A stretch of 64,000 nt of DNA from Skeletonema tropicum. Lineage: Eukaryota; Bacillariophyta; Thalassiosirophyceae; Thalassiosirales; Thalassiosiraceae. Each line of letters opens with the position of its first letter. Within the stretch, counting starts at the first letter, position 1. The notes under the pieces are model-generated. The model was given only the letters and a program-made list of their open reading frames with translations, was not told the origin of the DNA and did not search any database. The stretch covers positions 1,736,001 through 1,800,000 of the forward strand of contig CM074137.1 of the NCBI GenBank assembly GCA_037178625.1, given 5' to 3'. Below, piece after piece: positions 32,195 through 43,433 of this stretch. The translations under genes and the position numbers were made by a program.

Positions 32195-35185
32195 CCGCCA
32201 CCACCGTAGGTAGGCACCGTTCAACAAAGCAACTTGTGCGTCGACCATGGTGCGTCGATGTCCCAAATAACTCCGCACCGCAGTTCCCATAACAATCAAT
32301 TTAGGTGAGCTATTACTGGTTATATTTTTTCATATTATCGTATTTTGAATGTAACTAAGTACAAGATTTATTACTCATTTTATGTACAGGGGTTAGTCAA
32401 CACCAACACTTTTACTTCCTACGAATTGTATCTTGTCTGTCATATTATGGATTCCCCCAAGACGCCCAAGGATGACATGGCAGTGATACTTGGGAATGAT
32501 GATGATGGTGACAGCAGTGACGATTGGATTCATCATATGGACGATGCTTCTGATACATCAAATGAGGAAGATGAAGAGGTTGCAATGTTAAGTACTGCAT
32601 TTGATGAGATGTCTTCTCCCACATGCCGCTCTAATAGGACAGTGCCTCCCCCGCCTCCCCGGCCATCTTTTCCTCCAGTCATCAACAATAGTAGTGAAGA
32701 CAAAAGTGCACCATCCAAGAAGACACCTGCTGAAATTCATCAAGATTTGTTGGACAGTGAATTGCATCTTCTCACGGAAAAGGATTGGAAGGGAATCATT
32801 GTTCTTCAATGTGTGCCTATGACCAGTCTTGATGGTGCAGCTAAGGCAAGTGAGGCTCCCTCAGAGCGTGATATCTGTGAATACTTGAATGGTCAGAAAA
32901 CTCGTTACAGTAGGTTGAACTTTTGTACAAGTGAGTTTCCTCCCCCCACGAATCTTGATATGGCATTCCATTCCAAGGATAAGGTATGGCTTGCCCTGAA
33001 GAGCTACATTATACGGCAATCACGGGCTACTCTATCCCCAGTTTTCTGCAGTGGTAGCAGCTCAGACGGTAAAGGACGAATGTTTTCTTGTTACTCGTTG
33101 AATGATGCAAATAGCAAGAGCAAACTGGGGAAGCGTGTTGAAGAGGAATACCGTAAAACCATTCTTGTCAATGACGGAGAGAGGGGGGAGCGCATCAATG
33201 GAAGAAGTGGTCCTAGAAGAAGATCTACCCAGGATATATCGAATGGAAAATGCGGCTTTAAGTTTACAGTGAGGTGTGACAGTCTGGGATATTATGTTAC
33301 CCTTTTACGATGCGCTGGCCACTGCTATCATTGTCGTCATGTGAAATACAACTTCACTGATGTCGGAGTTCCTTTGCGACACTTGGAAAAGGAAGATTTG
33401 AAGGAATTGAAGAACGTACATGATACTCAAGCAGGTGAAGGGATCTGCAAAGCGTATTTTTTCAAGAAGACTGGATTTCTGATCAATAGAGGAAAGTTTG
33501 CTTATCTCTTTCGGGAAGTATCCCAGGATGGGGATACTTTCTCCAGCGATATCGACAGGGTCCTTAACGATTTCAAGGCAAACAAAGACATTGCCTATGC
33601 AGTCTTTTGGGATATTGGTTCCAAAGAGAAAGATGGTTGCAGACTAGTTAGTGAATGCTTCCTGGTAGAAGACGAATCTCCCACTGTGACAGATCTCACT
33701 GCTGATCCCAACATGGCAGAAGTTGTTGAAATGGTTCGAGATGATAGAAATGAACGCAAGATTGATTCCAGTCAGAATGTGTTCGTATCTATTATGTGGG
33801 CAGAGAAAGGTAAGTGGGCACTGATCACTTCCTAACTTGGACGTTTCATGGACTTGTTTCGTTTCTAACTAACTTTGCACATCCTCGTTACACACTTATT
33901 TACATCAGAAATGCTTCGATATTTCAAAATGTATCCAGAAACTGTTTCTGTAGATGTAACGTCTCACTCGAATGATAAGAAATTTCATCTCCTAACATTT
34001 TCCTGTAAGAGTGCCACTAACAATCAAGTGGTGTTTCTAAAAGCTTGGATACCGAACCAAAAGAGATTCTCTTTCCGCTGGGTATTCAAATATGGTATCA
34101 AATCAATTGGCTTGACTCCCTACTTTGCTTACACTGAGCTTCTCATGAAGGATGCAGATCCCCAGCAGCACAATGAGATATTGAATGTGTTGACTGACTA
34201 TTTTCCAAACGCATTTGACGGTACCTGTGCCTGGCACCTCATCAAACAGGGATGCGATAGAGATTGCCCTGGAAAGAATGCAGCAGGAAAAGAGAATGCA
34301 GAAAAATGGGAATACTTTAAAAGTCATGTGAAGAATTGGTTGTACTCTTGGGCACGTGCTGGATATTGCGAATCAGAGGATGAGTATCTGATCTCGAAAG
34401 AGCTCCTATTTCGATATATGTCTAGTGAGGCAGCACTCCAATCAGCAGGTGGCCGGCCAGAACTGCTCAAGACAGTAAAAGATTGGGTGCGGAAAGTGAT
34501 TACAAGCGAAAAGCTGTTCCGTTTTGATTTACGAATGCAGAAAAGAACTCTTCATACGTACTGCTCAAATGCTCACGAGTAAGTGTATCCATGCCTTTTT
34601 TATGCTTTTCATGTACACAACAACTCTGTGCACCATTACTCACCATCTGTTTATGAACTTTTAATGCCCAACAAGAGGCACAAACTTAGGTATGAAGAAT
34701 CATTCCATTCCATTGAAAGCTAGTGCATCCATGTCAAAAAATGCTAAGGCCCTCATCATGCAATCAAAGATGAAGACTGCAGCATTAAATGAAGAGGCAT
34801 ATCATAATGTTAAGAACTCCAACAAGAAATGGTCTAACTTCCCTACTGCTCCCTATCTGACACCTTTTGCAGAAGGACTCGTGCATTCCATCATGTCCAG
34901 ACAAGACCTCTTCACAGTGAAGCGAGTAGGGAAGCAAGAGTTTGAAGTCTATTGCAGTGCTTGTGTTGAGCCGTACACTGCTGACCCATCAGTCTCTGAA
35001 GAGAAATGCCCAATTCCTCGTTTTCATAGAACTAGGAGAGTGTTTGTCAAACTGTTTGTAGATGATGATGGATTCTGCTCATGTTCGTGATGTTATTTCC
35101 AACAAGTTGGAATCCCATGCCCTCACATGGCAAAAGTTTTTGATGCTGTGGATTCAGATTGGGATGGATTTCTCCACACAGATGT

Positions 35186-35187
35186 GT
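35186..35187. repeat. Target duplication GT (left) of the Plavaka-like element
   Basis: GT at 35186-35187 matches GT at 44576-44577. Deleting the element and one GT restores the MULE reading frame. Confidence 0.7.
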
Positions 35188-35637
35188 CCTCTGAAGTGGG
35201 ATAATGCCTTTATGGGTTTTTGTATCTTGCTCATCAGAATTCTTGTCAACTTCAAATTCTGATATTATTCCGATGTCAAAGAATAAGAATTTCTAGTATC
35301 AAAATCTTTAATTTCTTGCATTGGTAAGAAAAGGCCGAGTGTCAAAATAAATATGTCGCACATCAGACACAAATTCTAAACATCAAAATAAACATATCAT
35401 GCATCAGAATTAAAATTTTGTAAATCAGAATTTTGTGACTGATTCCAGAATTTAAATTTTGACACACTTATTTTGTCACAATTTGATTCTGATCCCGATC
35501 AAATTTATAAGCATATTTTAGGATTTGTAATTCAAGCATCGAAGTATTTATTGTGGTGAATCAAATCAAATAACACAAACATGATTTATTACATTAAATT
35601 CAATATGCAATGATGATTCAACCACTGATAACTCCGC

Positions 35638-37129
35638 TCATACTCCGCTCATATCTGGCACTTCAAGTGTACCCATTCCCACAAGAGCATCTGCCACTAT
35701 GAACTCGAACTTGTCTTCATCTGTAGCAGCAATGCTATCTTCATCATCATCACCCAAATCTAGTTTGAAATACTGAGGAACCCAGCAATTATCGCTGAAC
35801 TGCTTCATGTTGGAGATGAAGTCATCCCATGTCTCTTTGCAAACCTGCCATGCTTTCTCATCTTTCATAAGCTTGTCAAAAGATTCTTGGAGGGCTTTAA
35901 AGTGACGAATCCCTTCCTTGGTCCAACCCGACTGGAGGTATTTGTTCTTGACATTAGCACCCTTTGAATACTTCAACTTGGGCCCGGCAGATGATCTCTT
36001 CTTCTTCCTCTTTTGTCCTACAGCAGCAGGCTCCTCCTCCTCCTTCTCAGCAACATCAAGAGTGTCATTTCTCTTCTGTTCCTCCTCTCTTGCAGTTTCG
36101 ATTTCCTTGATCCATCTGGGATGATAGTTCTCATACACCAGTACAGTAAATGCAAGATCGCTGGCAGTCAGATGGTCGAGCACAGATTTATCTTGATTTG
36201 CCTTCAGCCATGCCTTGACTTCGTTCCTACCATATACTTCCGACCCATAGTAATAAATTAGATTGTGCAGCTGATTCAGTGCCATGTGATCTTGAGCTAC
36301 GTTGACCCAATCATGATCGCTGTAAGACAAAAATGTCTCAAACTCTTTGCCAGCACCCTCGAAGCTCCTGCGAGTGTTGTGGAGGTCTGTTACAGATGAT
36401 AGAACGAATGTGCACCCCCGAGATGGGGCAGTCACAATGATGTATGTTAGTTTGTATTATGATCCAGAATCAACAAGGATACACAGACTACTTACCTTTA
36501 AATGCCTTGCCACACCTCCCAATACAGTTACCTCTCAAAGTACTCAACTTTGCCCCAACTTTTGGCAGTGCCACGTTCCTAAAGTAATCATTTGTGCTTC
36601 CCACAAACGAGTCTGGAATAACCACCTGCTTCATGACAAATGCTGCAAATGGATGGGGATTGTCTGTATCATATTGCATCCACCTTCCAGTAAAGTTCAA
36701 GAACTTATTCTGTGGCCAAATCATTTGAGCTGTACTTTCCTTGAGTGCAACGACATTACTCACATCCTCTGCTGCCGTTGCCCATAAGAGTTGTTTATTT
36801 TTCCCTACTCCGCCTTGGCCAGACTGCCTTCTCTCTAACTGCAGCTGCAGTCGTGCAACCTCAGCTGCATTTTCTTCACTTCTCCCCTTATACCACTCCA
36901 TCATCTCCTTCATTGCATTGAGTTCACTGGTCTTGTATCCTATATTGCCATTACCATCATTATGGTTGTTATGTTGAATATCTTGACCACCAGACAACCG
37001 TCCTCCAACACCTTCATTAGCACGCTTGCCGCTGCCATCATTACTTACCCTTGAACTTCTAAACATCGTGTTGCCTTCAGCTTTCTTTGTTGGGGACACT
37101 ATCTTTTTCACTGTTTGCACAAGATACAT
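35638..37129 (-). CDS. Plavaka-like accessory protein, intact copy (460 aa)
   Basis: Exon 1 is 37129-36496 and exon 2 is 36386-35638, with a 109-nt intron (GTAAG..AACAG). The protein begins MYLVQTVKKIVSPTKK, followed by a Gly/Asn-rich part, a likely coiled coil (NAMKEMMEWYKGRSEENAAE), a central globular region with WPQNKFLNFTG and a second with SDHDWVNVAQDHMALN. A basic KRKKKRSS patch, KNKYLQSGWTKEGIRHF and an acidic LDLGDDDEDS tail end it. I do not recognise the family. It is transcribed divergently from the transposase across 244 bp, which suggests shared control. Two further copies in the window are broken (116-21551 and 46504-46877). Confidence 0.75.
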
Positions 37130-37373
37130 TGTTAAGGTGTTGAATTTATGAACGCTGTTTATGTTTATGTTATGTCATTAGTTCGTTATTTTCAGTTTCA
37201 GATGGCATTGGTCGTTTTTGAATTCTTCTACGATGTTTTCTGTTTCTCTTTCTGATAATTTTTAAAACAACGTTGGAATTGATACCCAGTGTCGAACTTC
37301 CTTGGGGGGTCTTTCAACGCTTTCCACTTTCCCTCTGACTCCTCCTACTCCTAATTTTGATACTTACCATAAC
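37130..37373. promoter_or_regulatory. Divergent promoter of the Plavaka-like element
   Basis: This 244-bp gap separates the two start codons. No TATA-type or other motif is certain; the only feature is an AT-rich stretch near 37150-37190. Confidence 0.35.
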
Positions 37374-40187
37374 ATGAGGACATCAACAATGCCACCAACG
37401 AAGCGGAAGCAGACAGGGCAGAAGCAGACAGGGCGGCAATGTGCTTGTGGTGTTATCTTCGCAACACCTAGAGCATATGGGAGGCATGCTACTGCCTGTC
37501 TTTATAACCAAAAAAGAACCTCAGCCCTTCATGTACACCATGGACGGCATTCAATCACAGGCACATTCAACAACATCAACAATATTCCCGTAGCACTGCA
37601 AGAACAGGGTGTAGGTGGTCTCTCACTGAGGCAGCAACGAAACATCATTGTTAGTCAAAAACCAGAATTGGAGGAAAGCCTGGCTGAAGGACGTCAGGAA
37701 CAGCATGCTTTATGGTATGCATCTCATCTTAGCAGCATGAAGAATCCTAACTCAAATACAACAAATGATCATGCCGATGCCACAAACAGTCAAACCAATG
37801 ACAATGATATGAACTGGGGAGAAGATGCCCATATGCTATCCAACACCACATTGTGTGACAGTCCCGATCATCAAGTGATTGATGAAATTGCCAAGAATGC
37901 CAATGATCAACAAGCAGAATATGAAAACTACACCTTCCCCCAGAGTGATCCTACTCCTGAACCTATCTTTCCCATTGATGGTGAATATCAATCCAAGGGA
38001 AACGTCAAATTCAGTGGGAAAGTCTCCCACTCAGCAGCAGCTGGACTACAACTCATGCATGTGTTGGGTAGTCATACGTCTGATCTCTCCCTGTATGATG
38101 ATATAGTTCGCTTCATTGGTGATCTTGCCAACACTGGGTATGATTTCAAACAGCGACTTCCAAGCAGACACACTCTGCAAACTACATGTGAAAAAACTTT
38201 CAACTACACCCAGCTCCAACCAAAGCTCGTGGAGGTGCCAGTGGCAACAATGACCTTACCAACTGTCAAGGTTCCGGTGTTTGATATCCAAGCAGTTCTT
38301 TCCAAGATGCTTTGTAATCCTATGTTGATGCAAAAGACAAACTTTGCTGCAGATTATGATATATACTCTGGTACTAGTAGTGTGTCGGCCAAAGATGAAA
38401 TTGCATACTATGATGAAATACACACAGGACAGCGTTGGAAACCAGCTGTTGACCATTACTGTGCTGGAAAGGACAACCTCTTTCCTTGTGGGCTGGTTGT
38501 GTTTTATGACAAGTCTCACTCTGATCGCCATGGCAGTCTGTGCGTGTCACCGATCATGTTCACTCTAACCCTATTCAACAAGACAGCTCGATCAAAGAGT
38601 AAGTTCTGGGACATCCTTGCATACATACCAAATTTGGATTATGGTACAACCAAGTCCTCTGATGGGTCCATTCAACAGGACACAACATCGGCACTGAAAT
38701 GTCAAGATGAACACAGCTGCTTATACACTGCTCTTCGTCAGCTACAAGAGGTCAATGATAGGGGGGGTATCCCAATGCAAGTCATGGGGAGAGATGTCAA
38801 ACTGAAAGTTTGGATCCATGTTGTTGTTGGAGATATTGCTGGTAATAATAGTTTGCTGGGCAGTTACAACAGTGCATTTGCACAGTGTCCATATCGCGAC
38901 TGCAGTTGTTCCAAAGAGAGTTTCGTAGATCCAGCATCAACATGCACAATGATACTCAAATCAGGCATTGATCGAATGAAAAATAACAACAATGTGGAAG
39001 CATTGAAAACTGCCTCAAAACACAATATTGTGAATGCATTTGACAAGATACCAACAGGCGACCCTATCAACACTATCTATAGGTCAACGCCACCAGAAAC
39101 AATGCATGCCATTTGCTCTGGTATAGCCCCAGCCATGCTTACTGCCTTTGGTGATGGATTCAAAAAAAAGCGCACTGCATCAGTCCTGCATAACTTACAT
39201 CTTCTATTGGCACAAGGGCATGCTTGGCAAAGTGAGCGTGACTTCCCTCGGCCATCAGTGCGTAATTTTGCACTGGATACTACCAAGACCCAAGCATCAG
39301 AAAACATGGGAAACCTATTTCTGTTGTTGTGTGCATTGCATACAACGATGGGCAAGACTATTTGCAAAGAGTCTGGTATAGAGGACTACCAAAGAAAAGG
39401 AAAGATCACTACAATCAAGATGATTCTTGCACTGGAAAAATGGTTCAATCGGCGCAATATCCAGTCTGATATTGATAGTGCCAAGATTACAGTATTTGTA
39501 CGTCAGACATTGATTCCAAACTTACAAAAGTTTTTCCCACGTAAAGAAAGCACTATGGAATGGATGTTTCCAAAAGTGCACAGTCTAACGAAATTTGCAA
39601 CATACATCCAAGCATATGGATCAGCTATTAACTTCTATGGTGGGTTTGGTGAGAGTCACTTGAAAGTGTTTATGAAACATTATGCTCACTACACCCAACG
39701 CCGGCCAGGCAAGTTTGCAGAACAGCTTGCAACTAATCATTATCGACATGGATTAATGGAGCACAGTTTAAACTGCATAAGGGAGCAAGCGAAGAAGAAC
39801 TATGCCCTTGTGCAGGTGCTGTCCAAGGAGGAGACTTTTACTGGCAAACATGAAATCACTTTTACAAGGCACAAAGCAAATACCTCCAGTGTTGCCAGTG
39901 TAAGATTCAGTACTCATGTCATGTGGCAAAAGAAATCCAGTTCCAAGACAATTGATCCTACATTGCAATATGCAATTAGTCATCACATGGCAGCATATGT
40001 CAATTATTCCATTTTTCGTGTAACAGCTTACACAGTAGCTAAACTTCCCAATGCCAAAGAAACACTTGAGGACTATGATGCCATTTCCAGTCATTCCATT
40101 TATAGGGAATTCCATAAACTTCTTAAGTTCAGGTGGAAGCTTGATTTTGGAGTTCGTGAGTTTTTCCTCAACACCCTTACAACTTGA
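37374..40187 (+). CDS. Plavaka/CACTA-like DDE transposase (937 aa)
   Basis: The start is taken as ATG 37374; upstream codons lack an ATG. A C2H2-like finger opens the protein (CACGVIFATPRAYGRHATAC). The transposase core follows: LVVFYDKSHSDRHGSLCVSP (likely first Asp), LFNKTARSKSKFWDILAYIP, VVVGDIAGNN (second Asp), CPYRDCSC and ETMHAICSG. Last comes KVHSLTKF and NFYGGFGESHLKVFMKHY (likely Glu). That order fits Plavaka/CACTA-type transposases, which cut and paste the element; a KDZ relative is an alternative. The frame is intact. Its last 420 bp overlap the open frame of the convergent Ulp1-like gene. Confidence 0.8.
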   Translation: MRTSTMPPTKRKQTGQKQTGRQCACGVIFATPRAYGRHATACLYNQKRTSALHVHHGRHSITGTFNNINNIPVALQEQGVGGLSLRQQRNIIVSQKPELEESLAEGRQEQHALWYASHLSSMKNPNSNTTNDHADATNSQTNDNDMNWGEDAHMLSNTTLCDSPDHQVIDEIAKNANDQQAEYENYTFPQSDPTPEPIFPIDGEYQSKGNVKFSGKVSHSAAAGLQLMHVLGSHTSDLSLYDDIVRFIGDLANTGYDFKQRLPSRHTLQTTCEKTFNYTQLQPKLVEVPVATMTLPTVKVPVFDIQAVLSKMLCNPMLMQKTNFAADYDIYSGTSSVSAKDEIAYYDEIHTGQRWKPAVDHYCAGKDNLFPCGLVVFYDKSHSDRHGSLCVSPIMFTLTLFNKTARSKSKFWDILAYIPNLDYGTTKSSDGSIQQDTTSALKCQDEHSCLYTALRQLQEVNDRGGIPMQVMGRDVKLKVWIHVVVGDIAGNNSLLGSYNSAFAQCPYRDCSCSKESFVDPASTCTMILKSGIDRMKNNNNVEALKTASKHNIVNAFDKIPTGDPINTIYRSTPPETMHAICSGIAPAMLTAFGDGFKKKRTASVLHNLHLLLAQGHAWQSERDFPRPSVRNFALDTTKTQASENMGNLFLLLCALHTTMGKTICKESGIEDYQRKGKITTIKMILALEKWFNRRNIQSDIDSAKITVFVRQTLIPNLQKFFPRKESTMEWMFPKVHSLTKFATYIQAYGSAINFYGGFGESHLKVFMKHYAHYTQRRPGKFAEQLATNHYRHGLMEHSLNCIREQAKKNYALVQVLSKEETFTGKHEITFTRHKANTSSVASVRFSTHVMWQKKSSSKTIDPTLQYAISHHMAAYVNYSIFRVTAYTVAKLPNAKETLEDYDAISSHSIYREFHKLLKFRWKLDFGVREFFLNTLTT

Positions 40188-43100
40188 CCCCTTGTCAATG
40201 CAAATAATAGACTTTGCGTAGTAATAACTGAGCATGTGCAGCACCCCATCACCTCGACCATCTCTGATCTCATATGCTGACACTGTTGGGTTGTCAGTTT
40301 CAAGGGTGCCTAATTCTACAGGTAACTCACCATTATATCTTGCAATGTCTTGAGTACCACTCCCAACTTGTTCTAACCCAACTTGTTCCTTGACATTTTT
40401 TTTGCCACTCCTTGTAAAACTGATATCTTTATCTTTGACAGAAGCAGAATCAGATTTGCGCTTGGCTCCTCTGTTGCTTGTTGAACCATGCTTTCCTTTA
40501 GCATTTATTCCTTTCTTCTTCTCCAAAAATTGGCACTTGATATGACCAGAACCCAATGCCCCCCAAGCCATCACAAGGTTGCGCTTTTTCATTGGTGATG
40601 ACTCACCTTCATTCTGCCGCTTTTTTGAGCCACTGGTCATTTTCGGGCTGGCCTTGCTTTCCATTGCCTTCCCTACTTTCAGGTCCTTAGACTCCCCCTT
40701 CTCCTTTGAAGATGACTCATTCTCCTTTTTCATGGATAAAGAGTCATTATTGCCTTCTTTCAGAACTGCCTTAGATTCCTCCTCCTCCTCCTTCTTCTTC
40801 TTGGCATCCTCCCATCCTGGTGATGCCTCATCTCCTTCATTGCTGCCATTGCCATCACTCTGGCGCTTTTCTGCCTTCTCCCCTCCTGACAGAGCCATAG
40901 GTGGAGCCATCACATTCTCATGGTTAATACCCCCTTTCATTGGTGATGCCTTATCTTCATTGCTGCCATTGCTTGGTGATGCCTTATCTTCATTGCTGCC
41001 ATTGCCATCACTCAGGCGCTTTTCCACCTTCTCCCCTCCCAACAGAGTGGGAGTGGCCGTCATCTTTGGGCCTGCCTTTTTATCAATTTCCTTCCCATTT
41101 GTCTCACAGATTTCATCAAGCCAAAACTGCTCCACCAATGCATCATCTTTCCCCGCATTCCCCACATTGGACTCCTCCTTCTTCTTCTTCTTCTTGGAGG
41201 TAGAGTCACTGTTGCAAGCAGCTTCCTTTTCCCCCATTCCTGATGGGGGATTCTTCAAGTCATCTTTCTTCTTCTCTGCTACCTCCTCACTGTTTCCTTC
41301 GTCCAAGTCATCTGCCAGAAATGAGTAATCCTTATTGTAATCCACCACACCATCCTCATCATCACTTTCAGTAAGATTAATTGTTCTACTCTTCTTCTTC
41401 TGGTCATGATGTTCCACCACTTTGAATAGAGTCTGCAGTTCCTGAAACAGGATGTCAGGAACTGCTGTTTTAGTTGTCCTGCATGAATCAAGCAAAATCT
41501 TGAACTGATGAAATCTATAAGACTGGTGTTGTAACACCAATGGCAGACTGCAATTGGATGAAGTGTACTCATCATCATTTCGACCAAAACCATCTATAGG
41601 ACGTGACAGAGTTTTTGTTACTCCAGCCAATTTGAATTTGACAACCAAACAATTGCTGTCTGTTTGAGCCATCATGTTTGAGGGCAAGTTCTTCTCCATA
41701 GTTTCAAGTATACCTCGAATGGTGCAAATTGTATCATACATTTGAGTTGACCACCCATACATAGTGAGCCACCATTTGCCATCTGGTGGCTCTTTAATCA
41801 ACACTGGGATGGAAATGTGACTGTAGCTGTGCCTAAATTCCTCTCTACAGCGATTTTCATCTAGTATCCACTCTATACAGTGACAAATCTTCCTCTTATC
41901 ATTTTCTACAATGGGACGACCATTGTCAAGAATCAAGCAAGCCCTCTTCATGTGGGTTAAAGTGTCACAAATGTACTGTGCAAAGACAGGAAGAAAGGCC
42001 TCACCTCCTGCAAATGACAGTTCCGACCAAAATCCACTGTTAGCCATATCCTGCAAGCATAGCACCTGAATACAGAGTCTGTTGAAGTGCAGAAGATACT
42101 CCCCAAACTGAGTTTGGAATTTTTGTACTTGCTGTTGAACTTTTGATTTATTCCGCCTATCATGATGATTAAAACATTTGGCAATGACTTCATTAGGAGT
42201 TCCTCTATGTAGAGTAGGGAATACTAACGCTTTCTCAGTTTTCAATAGCTTGGATAGGAAGTCATTTTCAGCAATGGTGGGGAATTGGAAGAGATCTGAA
42301 GCCAGAGCATCTTGTAGTAAGGATGACATCCCCTTCCCCCTCATTTTTGTTGGTGGCTGGTTGTTTGCTGTCTTGTTGTTTGCTGCTGGTTGTTTCTTAA
42401 GGGATGTCTGTTGCTTTGGGTTTGCTTTCTGTTGGCCCTGCTTTGCTGATGGATTCTTAGACAGTTTGCCCCCTCGTGATTTGTTTATCTGGTTGAAGTG
42501 CCTTTTCAAATCATCAGGTGTCATTGTCAAGCGAAATAGATTCAGGATGTTGGCAGCCAATTTGGGGCGGATATATTTGATAATTTGATGTTGGTCAACC
42601 AATAAATGTTTTGCAGTGGCAAGATCATCAGAAAGGGTGAGAATGATACCATTGATAACTTGAAATATTCCACAACTGATTGAGTCCATCTGTTCTGGCA
42701 CAGTAAGTGACTCATGAATCCATCCTGGGTGGTTTTCCAACCGCCCCTCCCGCCTTAGAGCATGGTTTAGCATGCTGCTCAAAAGTTTGAATACCCTCTT
42801 GTTAGATATCCTATCAGGTCCATAATGGTCAAAAGTAGCTATTCTGTTGTCAGAAGGGTATACAATTGCACCAACAAAGTGATCTCCACCAAAATGAAAT
42901 GGGAATAAGATCCGCTTCAATTCTAGAAGTGAGGTTGTGCCCTTCCCAAAAAAAGCATTGTAGGTGTTGTCATTTTCATTAGCTGCAGCAAATCCCAAAC
43001 CATTTTCACTGAATTGTGTGTTGCCACGGTCTGTCAGGTGAGCTGTACAGACATTATTACAAAACCAAATACCTTCTCGCAGCTTTTCATCAATCTGGTG

Positions 43101-43433
43101 CAATATATGCTTGTATAGAAAATGAAGGGAGGGGTCTGAAAGAAACACCTCTGACACAACTCGATAATAATCACTGAAGGAGCATCCATAGCTTGACTTT
43201 AAAAATGGTGTGCCAGACTGTTTGCATGGTACAGCAAATTTCTCGATTTGATAAACAGTTTGAAGTTTCTTATCCTTGTCAATCTTTTTGAATGGATACA
43301 ACGATTCGTCCAGTTCGTACGATTTCACTTTGCTCCTCTCCTCCTGTGTAAGTGGAGCCAAGTATGGCCTCAATGCTTCCTTTATGGCCTCTTGTAGGGA
43401 TGCTGCTGCTGATCCTTCCTTGGTTGAACTCAT
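39768..43433 (-). CDS. Ulp1-like cysteine protease with a long charged tail (up to 1,221 aa)
   Basis: ATG at 43433 (MSSTKEGSAAASLQ). Residues about 100-265 show the C48 triad: FGGDHFVGAIVYP (His), IATFDHYGPD (Asp), and PEQMDSISCGIF (Gln and Cys). Ulp1 enzymes cleave SUMO-like modifiers, and such proteases accompany several eukaryotic DNA transposons. A basic linker follows (KMRGKG), then a globular central part, then a Lys/Glu/Ser-rich tail with GSNEDKASP repeated (40930-41010). The frame runs 420 bp into the antisense of the transposase. The last ~140 codons may therefore be spurious, with a splice near 40187 ending the real protein earlier, or the two genes truly overlap at their 3' ends. 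Confidence 0.75.
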   Translation of the reverse strand: MSSTKEGSAAASLQEAIKEALRPYLAPLTQEERSKVKSYELDESLYPFKKIDKDKKLQTVYQIEKFAVPCKQSGTPFLKSSYGCSFSDYYRVVSEVFLSDPSLHFLYKHILHQIDEKLREGIWFCNNVCTAHLTDRGNTQFSENGLGFAAANENDNTYNAFFGKGTTSLLELKRILFPFHFGGDHFVGAIVYPSDNRIATFDHYGPDRISNKRVFKLLSSMLNHALRREGRLENHPGWIHESLTVPEQMDSISCGIFQVINGIILTLSDDLATAKHLLVDQHQIIKYIRPKLAANILNLFRLTMTPDDLKRHFNQINKSRGGKLSKNPSAKQGQQKANPKQQTSLKKQPAANNKTANNQPPTKMRGKGMSSLLQDALASDLFQFPTIAENDFLSKLLKTEKALVFPTLHRGTPNEVIAKCFNHHDRRNKSKVQQQVQKFQTQFGEYLLHFNRLCIQVLCLQDMANSGFWSELSFAGGEAFLPVFAQYICDTLTHMKRACLILDNGRPIVENDKRKICHCIEWILDENRCREEFRHSYSHISIPVLIKEPPDGKWWLTMYGWSTQMYDTICTIRGILETMEKNLPSNMMAQTDSNCLVVKFKLAGVTKTLSRPIDGFGRNDDEYTSSNCSLPLVLQHQSYRFHQFKILLDSCRTTKTAVPDILFQELQTLFKVVEHHDQKKKSRTINLTESDDEDGVVDYNKDYSFLADDLDEGNSEEVAEKKKDDLKNPPSGMGEKEAACNSDSTSKKKKKKEESNVGNAGKDDALVEQFWLDEICETNGKEIDKKAGPKMTATPTLLGGEKVEKRLSDGNGSNEDKASPSNGSNEDKASPMKGGINHENVMAPPMALSGGEKAEKRQSDGNGSNEGDEASPGWEDAKKKKEEEEESKAVLKEGNNDSLSMKKENESSSKEKGESKDLKVGKAMESKASPKMTSGSKKRQNEGESSPMKKRNLVMAWGALGSGHIKCQFLEKKKGINAKGKHGSTSNRGAKRKSDSASVKDKDISFTRSGKKNVKEQVGLEQVGSGTQDIARYNGELPVELGTLETDNPTVSAYEIRDGRGDGVLHMLSYYYAKSIICIDKGSSCKGVEEKLTNSKIKLPPELKKFMEFPINGMTGNGIIVLKCFFGIGKFSYCVSCYTKNGIIDICCHVMTNCILQCRINCLGTGFLLPHDMSTESYTGNTGGICFVPCKSDFMFASKSLLLGQHLHKGIVLLRLLPYAV

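Noticed and set aside
35088..35090. TGA as selenocysteine
   Set aside because: No downstream SECIS-like hairpin was seen, and a transposase is an unlikely selenoprotein.
40188..41330. Plus-strand frames opposite the Ulp1-like tail
   Set aside because: Low-complexity Ser/Leu/Phe readings of the antisense of Lys/Glu/Ser repeats.
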